Positions 38,928-48,316 of a stretch of 64,000 bases of DNA are shown here, in pieces. The position numbers and the translations under genes were made by a program. The notes below the pieces were generated by a model. It made no database searches. It saw only the letters and a list, made by a program, of their open reading frames with translations, and had not been told where the DNA came from. Every line of letters starts with the position of its first letter. Within the stretch, counting starts at the first letter, position 1. The DNA is from Streptomyces sp. WP-1 (GTDB lineage Bacteria > Actinomycetota > Actinomycetes > Streptomycetales > Streptomycetaceae), in contig NZ_CP123923.1 of NCBI RefSeq assembly GCF_030450125.1, positions 1,860,001 to 1,924,000 on the forward strand. Reading direction: 5' to 3'.

Positions 38928-41297
38928 ATGACCTCTGCGCGACCCGGACCGGGGGTGCCCACGGCCACCTACCGGCTCCAGCTCCAGCCCGCCTTCCCGT
39001 TCTCGGCCGCCGCGGCGGCCGTCCCCCACCTCGCCTCGCTCGGCGTGTCCCATCTGCATCTGTCCCCCGTCCTGGAGGCCGTCCCGGGTTCCGCGCACGG
39101 CTACGACGTGGTGGACCACACCCGTGTCCGCGCGGAACTCGGCGGCGAGGAGGGGCTGCGCGCGCTGTCCCGGACCGCCCGGGAGCACGGCCTCGGCCTG
39201 GTCCTGGACATCGTGCCGAACCACATGGCGATGGCGCCCGGCCACAACCGCGCCCTGTGGGAGGTGCTGCGCGAGGGACCGGAATCGGCCTGCGCGCGCT
39301 GGTTCGACATCGACTGGGACGCCGGGGGCGGCCGGGTGCTGCTGCCGGTGCTCGGCGGCCCGCTCGGCACCGAGCTCGGACACTTCCGGGTCGACGGCGA
39401 CACGCTGCGCCTGTACGACCAGGTCCTCCCGCTGCGCGCCGGCACCGAGCGGCTGGCGCTGCCCGAGCTGCTGGACGCCCAGTGGTACCGCCCGGTGTGG
39501 TGGCGGCTCGCCCGGACCGAGCTGAACTACCGGCGGTTCTTCAGCATCTCGGAGCTGATCGGGCTGCGGGTGGAGGACCCCGAGGTGTTCGACGCCACCC
39601 ACGCCAAGATCCTCCAGCTGCTGGACGAGGGCGTGGCCGACGGGCTGCGCGTCGACCACCCCGACGGGCTCGCCGACCCCGACGCCTATCTGGCCCGGCT
39701 GCACGAGGCGAGCGGCGGCCGCTGGACGGTGGTCGAGAAGATCCTCGCCGACGACGAGCGGCTGCCGCCCTCCTGGCCGGTCGCGGGCACCACCGGCTAC
39801 GACGCGCTGCGCCGGGTCGACGGCCTGTTCACGGACCCGGACGGGGCGGTGGAGCTCCTCACGGAGTACCGGCGGTTCGCGGCCCCGCAGTCGGACCGGG
39901 GCGGTGTCTGGGACGCCACGGTCCGCCGGGCCGCCTACAAGGTGCTCACGCACGAGCTGGCCACCGAGACCGAGCGGCTCACCCGGGTCGCGGCACGGCT
40001 GTGCGCCCACTCCCCCGACCTCGCGCTGCGCGACCGGGCGCCCTGGGCGCTGCGCACGGCCCTGGAGGAACTCCTGGTCCGGATGCGGGTCTACCGGCCT
40101 TACGCCTCCGGGGACGCGGCCGCCGTCGTCACCGAGGAGGCCGCCGAGGAGGCCCGGCTCGCCTTCGTGGTCCCCGAGGAGGCGGCGGCCGTCGACGTCG
40201 TACGGCAGCTGCTCGTCGAGGCGCCCGGGGACCCGGCCGCGCCGGACCACGCCGACCGGCTCGAACTGCGCACCCGGTTCGCGCAGACGGCCTCCGCGCT
40301 GCGGGCCAAGTCGGTGGAGGACACGGCGTACTACCGCTATGTGCCGCTGCTGTCGGCGACCGAGGTGGGCGGCGACCCGGGGCGGCCGGGGATCTCCCCG
40401 CGCGAGTTCCACATGTACTGCGCCCGCGTCCAGGACGAGCGGCCGCTCACCGGTACGGCCGTCACCACGCACGACACCAAGCGCAGCGCCGACGTCCGCG
40501 CGGCCCTCGCCGTCCTCACCGAATGCCCCGGCCGCTGGGCGGAGCTGGTGACCGAGCTGACCCGGGCCGAGGAGGGCACCCCGGACGGGCAGCTGGCCTG
40601 GGCGGCCTGGCAGACGGTGTTCGGGCTCGGCCCGGCCGACGAGGAGCGGGTGCGGCAGTACCTGCTGAAGCATGTGCGCGAGGCCGGCATGTACACCAGC
40701 TGGACCGAGCGGGAGACGCCGTACGAGGAGGCGGTGACCGCCTTCGCCGCGGCCGGTCCCTGCGGGCCGCCCGGCGAACGCGTGACCGCCTTCCGCAAGG
40801 CGCTGGAGCCGCACATCCGCGCCAATGTCCTCGGCACGGCCCTGGTGCACCTGACGATGCCGGGCGTCCCGGACGTCTACCAGGGCACCGAGGGCGAGTT
40901 CCGCGCGCTGGTGGACCCGGACAACCGCCGCCCGGCCGCCCTGCCGCCCGAGAACCCGGGCGAGAAGGCCGCGTTGACGCGGGCGGCGCTGCGGCTGCGC
41001 GCCCGCAGGCCCGATGCCTTCGGGGCGTCAGCGACCTACGATCCGCTGGCCGCCGAGGGCCCGGCGGCGGAGCACTGCACGGCCTTCGCCCGCTCCGGGG
41101 AGGTGATCACAGCGGTGACCCGGCTCTCGCTGCGGCTCACCGGATCGGGCGGCTGGCAGGACACGAGCCTCCCGCTGCCCCCCGGCCGATGGGGCGATGT
41201 CCTGGACCCGGCCCGGCAGTTCACCGGCCGGGTACGCCTGGCGGACCTGTTCGGACCCCAGCCGGTCGCGCTGCTGGAACGCCTCACGGAGGAATGA
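38928..41297 (+). CDS. treY: Maltooligosyltrehalose synthase
   Basis: 789-residue GH13 enzyme converting the reducing end of a maltodextrin into an alpha-1,1 trehalosyl unit. Motifs: TYRLQLQPAFPFSAAAAAVP at the N terminus, LDIVPNHMA, LNYRRFFSISELIGLRVE, LRVDHPDGLADP (nucleophile Asp), VVEKIL (acid/base) and TTHDTKRSADVRA. Works with TreZ, encoded 3 kb downstream. Followed by a 447-bp region without a gene. Confidence 0.95.
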   Translation: MTSARPGPGVPTATYRLQLQPAFPFSAAAAAVPHLASLGVSHLHLSPVLEAVPGSAHGYDVVDHTRVRAELGGEEGLRALSRTAREHGLGLVLDIVPNHMAMAPGHNRALWEVLREGPESACARWFDIDWDAGGGRVLLPVLGGPLGTELGHFRVDGDTLRLYDQVLPLRAGTERLALPELLDAQWYRPVWWRLARTELNYRRFFSISELIGLRVEDPEVFDATHAKILQLLDEGVADGLRVDHPDGLADPDAYLARLHEASGGRWTVVEKILADDERLPPSWPVAGTTGYDALRRVDGLFTDPDGAVELLTEYRRFAAPQSDRGGVWDATVRRAAYKVLTHELATETERLTRVAARLCAHSPDLALRDRAPWALRTALEELLVRMRVYRPYASGDAAAVVTEEAAEEARLAFVVPEEAAAVDVVRQLLVEAPGDPAAPDHADRLELRTRFAQTASALRAKSVEDTAYYRYVPLLSATEVGGDPGRPGISPREFHMYCARVQDERPLTGTAVTTHDTKRSADVRAALAVLTECPGRWAELVTELTRAEEGTPDGQLAWAAWQTVFGLGPADEERVRQYLLKHVREAGMYTSWTERETPYEEAVTAFAAAGPCGPPGERVTAFRKALEPHIRANVLGTALVHLTMPGVPDVYQGTEGEFRALVDPDNRRPAALPPENPGEKAALTRAALRLRARRPDAFGASATYDPLAAEGPAAEHCTAFARSGEVITAVTRLSLRLTGSGGWQDTSLPLPPGRWGDVLDPARQFTGRVRLADLFGPQPVALLERLTEE

Positions 41298-41744
41298 GAA
41301 ACAGCCACTCGGACCGCCGGACCACCGCTCACGGGTGGGTCGGCGGGCCGCCGGGAGCACAACAGCGCCGTGCGGGCGGCGGCTCCGGGGCGATCACGGC
41401 GGGGCCCCCGCCCCCCGTGACTCGCGGACCTCTCACCGAGGCCGAGGCCGAGGCGCAGGGGCGCGGGCGGGGGCGGGGGCGGGGCATGAGCCTGCCGTGC
41501 GTGGCATGCCGTTGCCCGCGTCGGCGAAGGGGATGGTGCGGGATGGTGCACGGGTGGCTCCCGGAGGCGGTGGGCGAGGTGTTTCCGACGCTCGCGGGGC
41601 GGGGGCCGCACCAGCGGTGAGCGCCGTGCGTGCGGTGGCCCCGGCTCCGGTCGGCACATGCCGCCCGGGCATCCGGCCACACGCTTGACAGCCACCGCGC
41701 ACCGTGCGGGACTGGGAGGGCGAAGCAGGGCGGACGAATCGGGG
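41298..41744. other. 447-bp region without a convincing gene
   Basis: Contains GC-rich simple sequence (GAGGCC and GGGCGG runs, 41430-41483) and a TTGACA -35-like hexamer at 41685-41690 without a good -10. A Cys-rich 44-codon frame at 41487-41620 lacks support. It may carry the promoter of the M14 peptidase gene. Confidence 0.5.
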
Positions 41745-42998
41745 GTGAGTCTCCTGCCGGAGCTGCGCTATCCCAGCGTTCCCGAACTGGTGGCCTCCGC
41801 ACGGGCGTTGGCCGCCTCGGAACCCGGGCTGTGCGCGCTGCGGCAGGTGGGCCGCTCGCGCGCGGGGCGTCCCCTGCACCTGCTGTCGGTGGGGCACGCA
41901 CGGCGGTCGGTGCTGGTGGTGGCGGGCGCCCACGCCAACGAGCCCACCGGCGGCTCCACTTTGCGGGTACTGGCCCAACGGGTCCTGGCCGAACCCGAGT
42001 TGCGCTCCGGCATCTCCTGGCACTTCCTGCTGTGCGCGGACCCGGACGGCGCCGCCCTCCATGTCACCCCCGCCCCGCGCAGCCTGCTCGACTACCACCT
42101 CGGCTTCTACCGGCCCACGGGCGCCGAGCAGCCGGAGTGGTCGCCGTCCGTGCTGCCCCCGGACCGGCTGCCGCCCGAGACCCAGGCGCTGACCGGGGTG
42201 ATCGACGAGCTGCGCCCCTACCTCCAGGTGACCCTGCACGGCACCGATCTGGGCGGCAGCTGGGTGCAGTTGACCCGGGACGTGCCGGGTCTCGCGGAGC
42301 CGTTCGCCAAGTCGGCGGCCCAGCTGCACATCCCGGTGGAGACCGGCGCCTCGGACGCCGCGGGCTGGCCGGCGTCCGGGCCCGGGGTGCATGTGATGCC
42401 GGGCCCGGAGACGGGCGTGGCCTACCCGAGCATGCCGGACGACGCCCGGCACAGCACCTGGTACCACGCGCATCGCTACGGGGGTCTGACGGCCGTGGTG
42501 GAGGTGCCGATGTGGGCCAGCGACCTGGTGGACGACCCGGCGCCGCACCCGGCACCGGCGGCGGCGATACGGCGCCTGGCCCGGCGGCTGCTGCGGGACT
42601 CGCTGGAGGTGGAGCGGGTGCTCGCGGAGGCGCTGCCCCGGCTCGACGGCGCCGAGGGGCCGCTGCTGCGGGCCGCGCGCTGGGCGCTGGAGCTGATCCC
42701 GGGCCTGGCCGCGGACTGGATCCACACCGCGCCGGCCGCCACCACGATGGCGTACGTCGGCAGCGTGGACGCGTTCGGGCGGCGGCTGCCGCTGCGGGCG
42801 GCCGCGATGCTGCTGCGGGTACTGCGGGAGAGCGGCGACCGGGCGGCGCCGGACCTCGAACGGCTCGTGGCCGCCTGGTCCGACGCCTTCGCCCAGCGCT
42901 TCCGGGCCCGCTGGGTGCCGCTGGACCACCAGGTGGAGCACCAGTCGCGCACGGTGCTGTTGGCGGCCCGGCAGGCCCGGGAGCAGGCGTATCAGTAG
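41745..42998 (+). CDS. M14 family zinc carboxypeptidase
   Basis: 417-residue metallopeptidase of the carboxypeptidase A/gamma-D-glutamyl family. Zinc ligands His63 and Glu66 in GAHANEPTGG and His in VTLHGTDLGG near residue 165; catalytic Glu in TAVVEVPMW near residue 255. No signal peptide, so intracellular. GTG at 41745 is chosen because the conserved LLPELRYPSVPELV begins directly; an ATG at 41658 would add an Arg-rich stretch lacking similarity. Substrate could be peptides or peptidoglycan fragments. Convergent with the protease-inhibitor gene. Confidence 0.85.
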   Translation: MSLLPELRYPSVPELVASARALAASEPGLCALRQVGRSRAGRPLHLLSVGHARRSVLVVAGAHANEPTGGSTLRVLAQRVLAEPELRSGISWHFLLCADPDGAALHVTPAPRSLLDYHLGFYRPTGAEQPEWSPSVLPPDRLPPETQALTGVIDELRPYLQVTLHGTDLGGSWVQLTRDVPGLAEPFAKSAAQLHIPVETGASDAAGWPASGPGVHVMPGPETGVAYPSMPDDARHSTWYHAHRYGGLTAVVEVPMWASDLVDDPAPHPAPAAAIRRLARRLLRDSLEVERVLAEALPRLDGAEGPLLRAARWALELIPGLAADWIHTAPAATTMAYVGSVDAFGRRLPLRAAAMLLRVLRESGDRAAPDLERLVAAWSDAFAQRFRARWVPLDHQVEHQSRTVLLAARQAREQAYQ

Positions 42999-43036
42999 GG
43001 ACACCGGCCGGACGGGCGGCGCCTGGGGGCCGCCGG

Positions 43037-43444
43037 TCAGTCGCCGAGGTCGAAGACCGACCCCGTTCGCGCCCGCAGTTCACAGGAATTGGTGTAGGTC
43101 CGCCGGAAGTCGACCAGCCGGCCGTTCCAGCGGCCGCGCGCCGTGGCGGTGACCGGGGAGTAGATCCGCGGGCAGAACACCTTGCGGGCCGGGATGCGGT
43201 CGATGTCGCCGCGGGCGACGGCCAGTTCGGCGCAGGCCTCGGCCGCGTACGGATGGCCGTGGGGCGGCAGGCAGCGCAGCAGGGCGCTGCGGCCGCTGTC
43301 GGCCCGCAGGCCCGAGCGGGTGATCGTGAGGTGCAGCCGGTTGCCGTGCGGATGGGGTACCGCCTGGGCGGGGCCCGCGGCGAGGAGACCGGCGGTGGCC
43401 AGCAGCACGCCGGCGGCCGCGGTCGCTCTGGTGAAGTACGTCAT
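43037..43444 (-). CDS. Subtilisin inhibitor-like (SSI family) secreted protease inhibitor
   Basis: 135 residues: signal peptide of about 28 (RATAAAGVLLATAGLLAAGPAQA) and one SSI domain with the four conserved cysteines 58, 71, 91 and 121 forming two disulfides. The reactive-site loop is CPRIYSPV, putting Arg93 at P1, which predicts inhibition of trypsin-like rather than subtilisin-like proteases (Met at P1 in classical SSI). Streptomyces use such inhibitors to restrain their own extracellular proteases around differentiation. The ATG 43444 start gives the expected size. Confidence 0.88.
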   Translation of the reverse strand: MTYFTRATAAAGVLLATAGLLAAGPAQAVPHPHGNRLHLTITRSGLRADSGRSALLRCLPPHGHPYAAEACAELAVARGDIDRIPARKVFCPRIYSPVTATARGRWNGRLVDFRRTYTNSCELRARTGSVFDLGD

Positions 43445-43544
43445 GCCCGTTGCATCGGCAGGACGTCCGCCGTTCCGCAGTGCGGGTCACCCGTTCGCGC
43501 GACCGCGGCGCCGGGGCCGGGGCCGCACGCTCGGCTCAGCCCAC

Positions 43545-43604
43545 CTCGGCTCGGCTCGGCTCGGCTCAGCTCAGCTCAGCTCAGCTCAGCTCAGCTCAGC
43601 TCAG
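43545..43604. repeat. Pentanucleotide microsatellite overlapping the FHA gene stop
   Basis: Four CTCGG units (43545-43564) followed by eight CTCAG units (43565-43604), 60 bp of perfect repeats. The last units encode the C-terminal Leu-Ser and TGA stop of the minus-strand FHA gene; every pentamer on that strand contains TGA (GAGCTGAGCTGA). Confidence 0.92.
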
Positions 43605-44159
43605 CGAGAGCCGGTACGCCACCCGCCCGAACGCCACCTGGTCGCCCTCGCGGACCGCGACCGCGCCGATCACCCGGCGGCCGTTGACGGTGGTCCCGTT
43701 GGTGGAGCCGAGGTCCCGCAGGATCCACAGCCCGCCCTGGTGGCTGAGTTCGGCGTGCACCCGGGAGACCGTCTCATGGGTCAGCCGCAGCCCGTTGCCC
43801 GGATCGCGGCCTATCCGCAGCGGGCGGGTGTGGGCCGGTCCCGGCAGCAGCAGCTTGGGCAGCCGCTCGGCCTGCCAGGCGCGGCGCAGTCGTACCGTGA
43901 AGCCGGAGACGGCCTCCACGGTGCCGAAGACCGCGCGGGACAGGCGGTTCTCGCGGGGCAGGTCGGCGACGAGGACGGCGAGTTCGTCGGCGTGGCGCGC
44001 GGCGAGCGCCAGTTCCATGCGGCGCACGAACGTCTCGTGCGACAGCCGGCCCTTGGCCGCGCCGTCCCGCAGCACCTCCAGCGCCGCTTCCCGCTCCGTG
44101 TCGGACAGCCGCGCGGACGCCGGGGCCGGGGCGGTGGGGAACTCGAAGGACGACGTCAC
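43596..44159 (-). CDS. DUF1707 and FHA domain protein
   Basis: 187 residues: DUF1707 at about 17-69 (ARLSDTEREAALEVLRDGAAKGRLSHETFVRRMELAL), a linker, and an FHA phosphothreonine-binding domain at about 110-185 with RIGRDPGN, SRVHAEL and GSTNGTTVNG. FHA domains read Ser/Thr kinase signals, abundant in actinomycetes; the kinase partner is not adjacent. ATG at 44159. Its stop codon lies within a pentanucleotide repeat array. Confidence 0.9.
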   Translation of the reverse strand: MTSSFEFPTAPAPASARLSDTEREAALEVLRDGAAKGRLSHETFVRRMELALAARHADELAVLVADLPRENRLSRAVFGTVEAVSGFTVRLRRAWQAERLPKLLLPGPAHTRPLRIGRDPGNGLRLTHETVSRVHAELSHQGGLWILRDLGSTNGTTVNGRRVIGAVAVREGDQVAFGRVAYRLSLS

Positions 44160-44361
44160 GCCTGTGATTGTCGGTCAGTGGGCCGCGAGTGTCCAGAAAA
44201 CGGGTAATCGGCGCCCACGGGCCGGTACTTCCGCGCGGCCCGCCGGGGAACATCGCACGACACCTGGAGGGAAAGGCGCCGATTGAAGGGGAGATCGACG
44301 GCGGGGGCGGGCACGATGGGAGCGCGGGACATCACGGTGAACAGACGAAGGGGAACCGTCC

Positions 44362-46107
44362 GTGCAGTTCGAGGTGTGGGCACCGCAGGCAGACCGGGTG
44401 ACGCTCCGGTGCGAGGGCGCCGCGCGGGCGTTGGCGCGCGATCCGGAGCGCGAGGGCTGGTGGAAGGGGGAGGCGACGGCGGGTGACGGCGCCCGGTACG
44501 GATTCGCGCTGGACGACGGTCCGGTGCTGCCCGACCCGCGCTCGCGCCGCCAGCCGGACGGGCCGGACGGGCTCAGCGCGGTCGTGGACCAGGAGCGGTA
44601 CCGGTGGCGGGTGCCGTGGCCGGGGCGGGAGTTGCCGGGCGCGGTGCTCTACGAGCTGCATGTGGGCACGTACACCCCCGAGGGCACCCTGGACGCGGCG
44701 GCGGACCGGCTCGGTCATCTGGTGGAACTGGGCATCAGCCACGTGGAGTTGATGCCGCTGTGTCCGTTCCCCGGGCGGCACGGCTGGGGGTACGACGGGG
44801 TGTCGCCGTGGGCGGTGCACGAGCCGTACGGCGGCCCCGAGGCGCTGAAGCGGTTCGTGGACCGGGCGCACGAGCTGGGACTCGGTGTCGTCCTGGACGT
44901 CGTGCACAACCACTTGGGGCCCTCCGGCAATCATCTGCCGTCCTTCGGGCCGTACTTCACCGACACCCACACCACGCCGTGGGGCGCGGCGATGAACCTG
45001 GACGCGCCCGGTTCGGACGAGGTGCGCGCGTTCCTCGTCGGCAGCGCGCTGGCGTGGCTGCGGGACTTCCGGCTCGACGGGCTGCGCCTGGACGCGGTGC
45101 ACGCGCTGTACGACACCCGGGCCGTCCACTTCCTGGAGGAGCTGTCAGCCGCCGTCGACCACCTCGCGGCGGAGGTGGACCGGCCGCTGTTCCTGATCGC
45201 CGAGACCGACCTCAACAACCCCCGCTTCATCACGCCGCGCGCGGAGAACGGGCTCGGGCTGCACGCGCAGTGGAACGACGACTTCCACCACGCCCTGCAC
45301 ACCGCGCTGACCGGCGAGTCCCAGGGCTACTACGCGGACTTCGCGCGCGATCCCTTCGCCGCGCTGGCCAGGACGCTCACCGGGGGCTACTTCCACGACG
45401 GCACGTACTCCGGTTTCCGGGGCCGGCACCACGGGCGACCGCTGGACCGGGCGCGGGTGGCCGGGCACCGGCTGCTCGGCTACTCCCAGACCCACGACCA
45501 GATCGGCAACCGCGCCCAGGGCGACCGGCTCTCCGCCCGGCTCTCCCCCGGCCTGCTGGCCTGCGCGGCGACGCTGGTGCTGACCGCGCCGTTCACCCCG
45601 ATGCTGTTCATGGGCGAGGAGTGGGCCGCGGGCACGCCCTGGCAGTACTTCGCCGACCATACGGACCCCGGACTCGCGGAGGCGGTACGGCGCGGGCGGC
45701 GCCGGGAGTTCGCGGCGCACGGCTGGGCCGAGGAGGACGTACCGGACCCGGGGGACCCGGCGACCCGGGAGCGCTCCTGCCTCGACTGGTCGGAACCCGA
45801 ACGGGTGGCGCACGCACGGATGCTGGACTGGTACCGGCGGCTGATCTCGCTGCGCCGCGACCAGCCGGACCTGACCGACCCGGACCTCGCCGACACGAAG
45901 GTCGCCTACGACGGGCAGGCCCGCTGGCTGGCCTTCCGGCGGGGCGACGTACGGGTCGCGGTGAACCTGGGCGAGGAACCGGCCGCCATCCCGCTGGGCT
46001 CCCGCCCGGCCCTGGTCCTCGCCGCGTGGGAGCCGGTCGAGCCGCCGGGCGCGGACGGCATGCTCCAGCTGCCCGGGGAGTCGTGCGTGGTGCTCAGCCA
46101 GCCCTGA
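44362..46107 (+). CDS. treZ: Maltooligosyltrehalose trehalohydrolase
   Basis: 581-residue GH13 enzyme releasing trehalose from maltooligosyltrehalose made by TreY. N-terminal beta domain (FEVWAPQADRVTLRC), then the barrel: DVVHNHLGPSGNHL, LDGLRLDAVHAL (nucleophile Asp), FLIAETD (Glu) and LGYSQTHDQIGNRAQGDRL. The GTG start follows GAAGGGG with an 8-nt spacer. Separated from glgX-treY by the peptidase, SSI and FHA genes. Confidence 0.95.
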   Translation: MQFEVWAPQADRVTLRCEGAARALARDPEREGWWKGEATAGDGARYGFALDDGPVLPDPRSRRQPDGPDGLSAVVDQERYRWRVPWPGRELPGAVLYELHVGTYTPEGTLDAAADRLGHLVELGISHVELMPLCPFPGRHGWGYDGVSPWAVHEPYGGPEALKRFVDRAHELGLGVVLDVVHNHLGPSGNHLPSFGPYFTDTHTTPWGAAMNLDAPGSDEVRAFLVGSALAWLRDFRLDGLRLDAVHALYDTRAVHFLEELSAAVDHLAAEVDRPLFLIAETDLNNPRFITPRAENGLGLHAQWNDDFHHALHTALTGESQGYYADFARDPFAALARTLTGGYFHDGTYSGFRGRHHGRPLDRARVAGHRLLGYSQTHDQIGNRAQGDRLSARLSPGLLACAATLVLTAPFTPMLFMGEEWAAGTPWQYFADHTDPGLAEAVRRGRRREFAAHGWAEEDVPDPGDPATRERSCLDWSEPERVAHARMLDWYRRLISLRRDQPDLTDPDLADTKVAYDGQARWLAFRRGDVRVAVNLGEEPAAIPLGSRPALVLAAWEPVEPPGADGMLQLPGESCVVLSQP

Positions 46108-46177
46108 GACGGAAAGAAGCAGCCCTGAGGGGAGGATTCCTGAGGCGGGGGGGGAAGTAGCCTGAGGGGAACGCCCG

Positions 46178-47110
46178 TTACGGCTCCTCCCCCGCCGTCT
46201 TGAAGTCCGTCACCCGCTCCAGCAGGATCGGCTCCCACGCCCGGTGCAGCCGGCTGCGCAGCAGCGTCGGGTCGCCGGGAGCGCGGTCGTCGAGGCGGTC
46301 CATCAGGCGCAGCACCGTGTCGCAGCGGGCGAGCCAGAGGCCGCGCAGGCAGGGGCGGGCCCCGTACCCGGCGAGGGTGGCGGCGCGGACGGCGGCCGGG
46401 GAGCCGACGGCGACGGCGAGCCCCGCGATGTCCTCGGCGGGATCGCCGAGCGCCGCCTCGGTCCAGTCGAGGACGCCGCGCACCCGCCCGTCGGCGCTGA
46501 CCACCACGTGTTCGCCGGTCAGCCCGTGGTGGGTGAGCACGGCGACACCGGGCTGCGCGGCCAGCTGGGCGGCCCCGGCCGGGGTGAGCTGGTACATCGG
46601 CGCGGCGTCGAACTCGTCGGCGGCGGCGAGCCGTTCGGCCGCGTGCACGGCCATCCGGCGCAGCGCCTCCAGGGAGCGCGGGGCGGCACGCGGCACGCCG
46701 AGCGCGTCGGCCTGCCGTACCGGCACCGCGCGCAGCCCGGTGAGCAGTCCGGCGAGATCGGCCTCGCCGGCCGCCGAGACCTCGTGCTCCTCGGCGGTGC
46801 CGCCGGGCACCACGGTGTCCAGGGTGCAGGCGAGGCCGGGCGCCCAGTCGGCGTGCGCGACGCCGACCGGCACCGCGACCGGGACGTGCGGCCGGACCAG
46901 GGCGCGCAGCCGCAGTTCCCGGCGGCGGCGGGCGGACGCCTCCCGGTCGGGGGCGAGCCGCAGCACCTGGCGGGTGCCGACCCACCAGGTGTACGCGTGC
47001 CCCTCCCGGACAGGCCGGACGTCGGGTCCGTCGCCGTCCGGGCCTTCCTTGAGCAGCGAACGGACCAGCTGGCGGACGGTGTCCGCGGTGGGGGTCGGTG
47101 CCTGGGTCAT
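46178..47110 (-). CDS. APH-fold protein lacking the catalytic Asp
   Basis: 310-residue aminoglycoside phosphotransferase-fold protein. The catalytic loop reads THHGLTGEH (194-201): the position normally held by the catalytic Asp of HGDLTGEH is Gly196. The metal-binding Asp215 of GVLDWTEA and the N-lobe are conserved. It may be a pseudokinase or use another residue. ATG at 47110. Ends convergently with treZ; the aminopeptidase gene lies 78 bp upstream on the same strand. Confidence 0.8.
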   Translation of the reverse strand: MTQAPTPTADTVRQLVRSLLKEGPDGDGPDVRPVREGHAYTWWVGTRQVLRLAPDREASARRRRELRLRALVRPHVPVAVPVGVAHADWAPGLACTLDTVVPGGTAEEHEVSAAGEADLAGLLTGLRAVPVRQADALGVPRAAPRSLEALRRMAVHAAERLAAADEFDAAPMYQLTPAGAAQLAAQPGVAVLTHHGLTGEHVVVSADGRVRGVLDWTEAALGDPAEDIAGLAVAVGSPAAVRAATLAGYGARPCLRGLWLARCDTVLRLMDRLDDRAPGDPTLLRSRLHRAWEPILLERVTDFKTAGEEP

Positions 47111-47188
47111 GGATCGCGCGTTGCCGTTCCGGGTGTCGTCGGGGTGGTCGCCCGGGGCCGCCTCGGACCCGGGCTCGGGCTCGTGCCG

Positions 47189-48316
47189 TCAGTCCACGGT
47201 CACCATCTCGCGGCCGGTGTTGTTGAGGCGGCGGCCGCCGTCCTCGGTCACCGTCACGATGTCCTCGATGCGCACCCCGAACCGGCCGGGCAGATAGATG
47301 CCGGGCTCCACCGAGAAGCACATCCCGGGCACCAGCGGCAGCTCCTCGCCCTCGATCATGTACGGCGGCTCGTGCGTGGTGACGCCGATGCCGTGCCCGG
47401 TGCGGTGGATGAAGTACTCGCCGTACCCGGCGTCGGTGATCACCGCGCGGGCGGCCCGGTCGACGTCCTGGCAGGCCACGCCCGGCCGCACCGCCTGGTA
47501 GCCGGCCTCCTGGGCCTCGCGCACGATGTCGTGGACTTGGCGCTCCTCCTCGGTGGGCTCGCCGACGTGCACGGTGCGCGTGGTGTCGGAGCCGTAGCCG
47601 TCCTTCAGGCCGCCGAAGTCGAGGACGACCATGTCGCCGCGCCGGATGACGCGGTCGCCGACCTCGTGGTGCGGGTTGGCGCCGTTGGGTCCGGAGCCGA
47701 CGATGGTGAAGTCGACCTGGGAGTGGCCGAAGCGGCGCAGCAGCGCGGCGAGGTCGCGGCCGAGGTCGGACTCGCGGCGCCCGGCGAAGGTCACCTTGCG
47801 GATCTCCTCGAACGCGGCGTCGGCGGCGGCTCCGGCGGCCGCGAGCAGTTCCACCTCGGCGGCGTCCTTGACCGCGCGCAGCATGGGCAGGGAGTCGGTG
47901 AGGGCGGCGTACGAGCTGTCGGGCAGGGTGCGCTGGAGGCCGAGGACGTGCATGCCCCAGGTGTTGTCGCTGATGCCGTAGCGGCCGCGGCCGTCGAGCA
48001 GCTCGGCGGTGACGGCGTAGGGGTCCTTGCCGTCGGTCCAGTCGCGCAGGGTGAGCGCCTCGCCCGCGACGGAGTGCTCGGCGTCCGGGGCCTCCAGGGT
48101 GGGGACGACCAGGACGGGGTCCTGGCCGGGGGCGAGGACCAGCAGGGTGAGCCGCTCGGTGACGGCGGTGGGGGTGTAGCCGGTCAGCCACACCATGTCC
48201 GGGCCCGGCGCCACGAGCAGCCCGGCGAGTCCGGCGTCGGCCGCGGCACGCGCGGCACGCTCCATGCGGGCCTTGTGGTCGGCTGCGCTGAAGGGCGTGG
48301 TCGTCCTACCGGTCAT
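47189..48316 (-). CDS. Xaa-Pro aminopeptidase (M24B family)
   Basis: 375-residue metalloaminopeptidase removing N-terminal residues before proline. N-terminal creatinase-like domain (VAPGPDMVWLTGYTPTAVTERLTLL) and pita-bread domain with the five metal ligands: Asp in LDFGGLKDG, Asp in GSDTTRT, His in RTGHGIG, Glu in SVEPGIY and Glu in RIEDIV. ATG at 48316 follows GGAGG. Intracellular. Confidence 0.92.
   Translation of the reverse strand: MTGRTTTPFSAADHKARMERAARAAADAGLAGLLVAPGPDMVWLTGYTPTAVTERLTLLVLAPGQDPVLVVPTLEAPDAEHSVAGEALTLRDWTDGKDPYAVTAELLDGRGRYGISDNTWGMHVLGLQRTLPDSSYAALTDSLPMLRAVKDAAEVELLAAAGAAADAAFEEIRKVTFAGRRESDLGRDLAALLRRFGHSQVDFTIVGSGPNGANPHHEVGDRVIRRGDMVVLDFGGLKDGYGSDTTRTVHVGEPTEEERQVHDIVREAQEAGYQAVRPGVACQDVDRAARAVITDAGYGEYFIHRTGHGIGVTTHEPPYMIEGEELPLVPGMCFSVEPGIYLPGRFGVRIEDIVTVTEDGGRRLNNTGREMVTVD

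Noticed and set aside
41487..41620. 44-codon Cys-rich frame between treY and the M14 peptidase
   Set aside because: No ribosome site, no family and an Arg-rich composition expected from GC-rich spacer.
43545..43604. Pentanucleotide repeats considered as a CRISPR-like array
   Set aside because: Units are 5 bp without spacers; a simple microsatellite.
45906..48191. Long minus-strand frame across treZ, the APH-fold gene and the aminopeptidase gene
   Set aside because: It runs through three unrelated genes in the wrong frame and has Arg/Pro-rich content.
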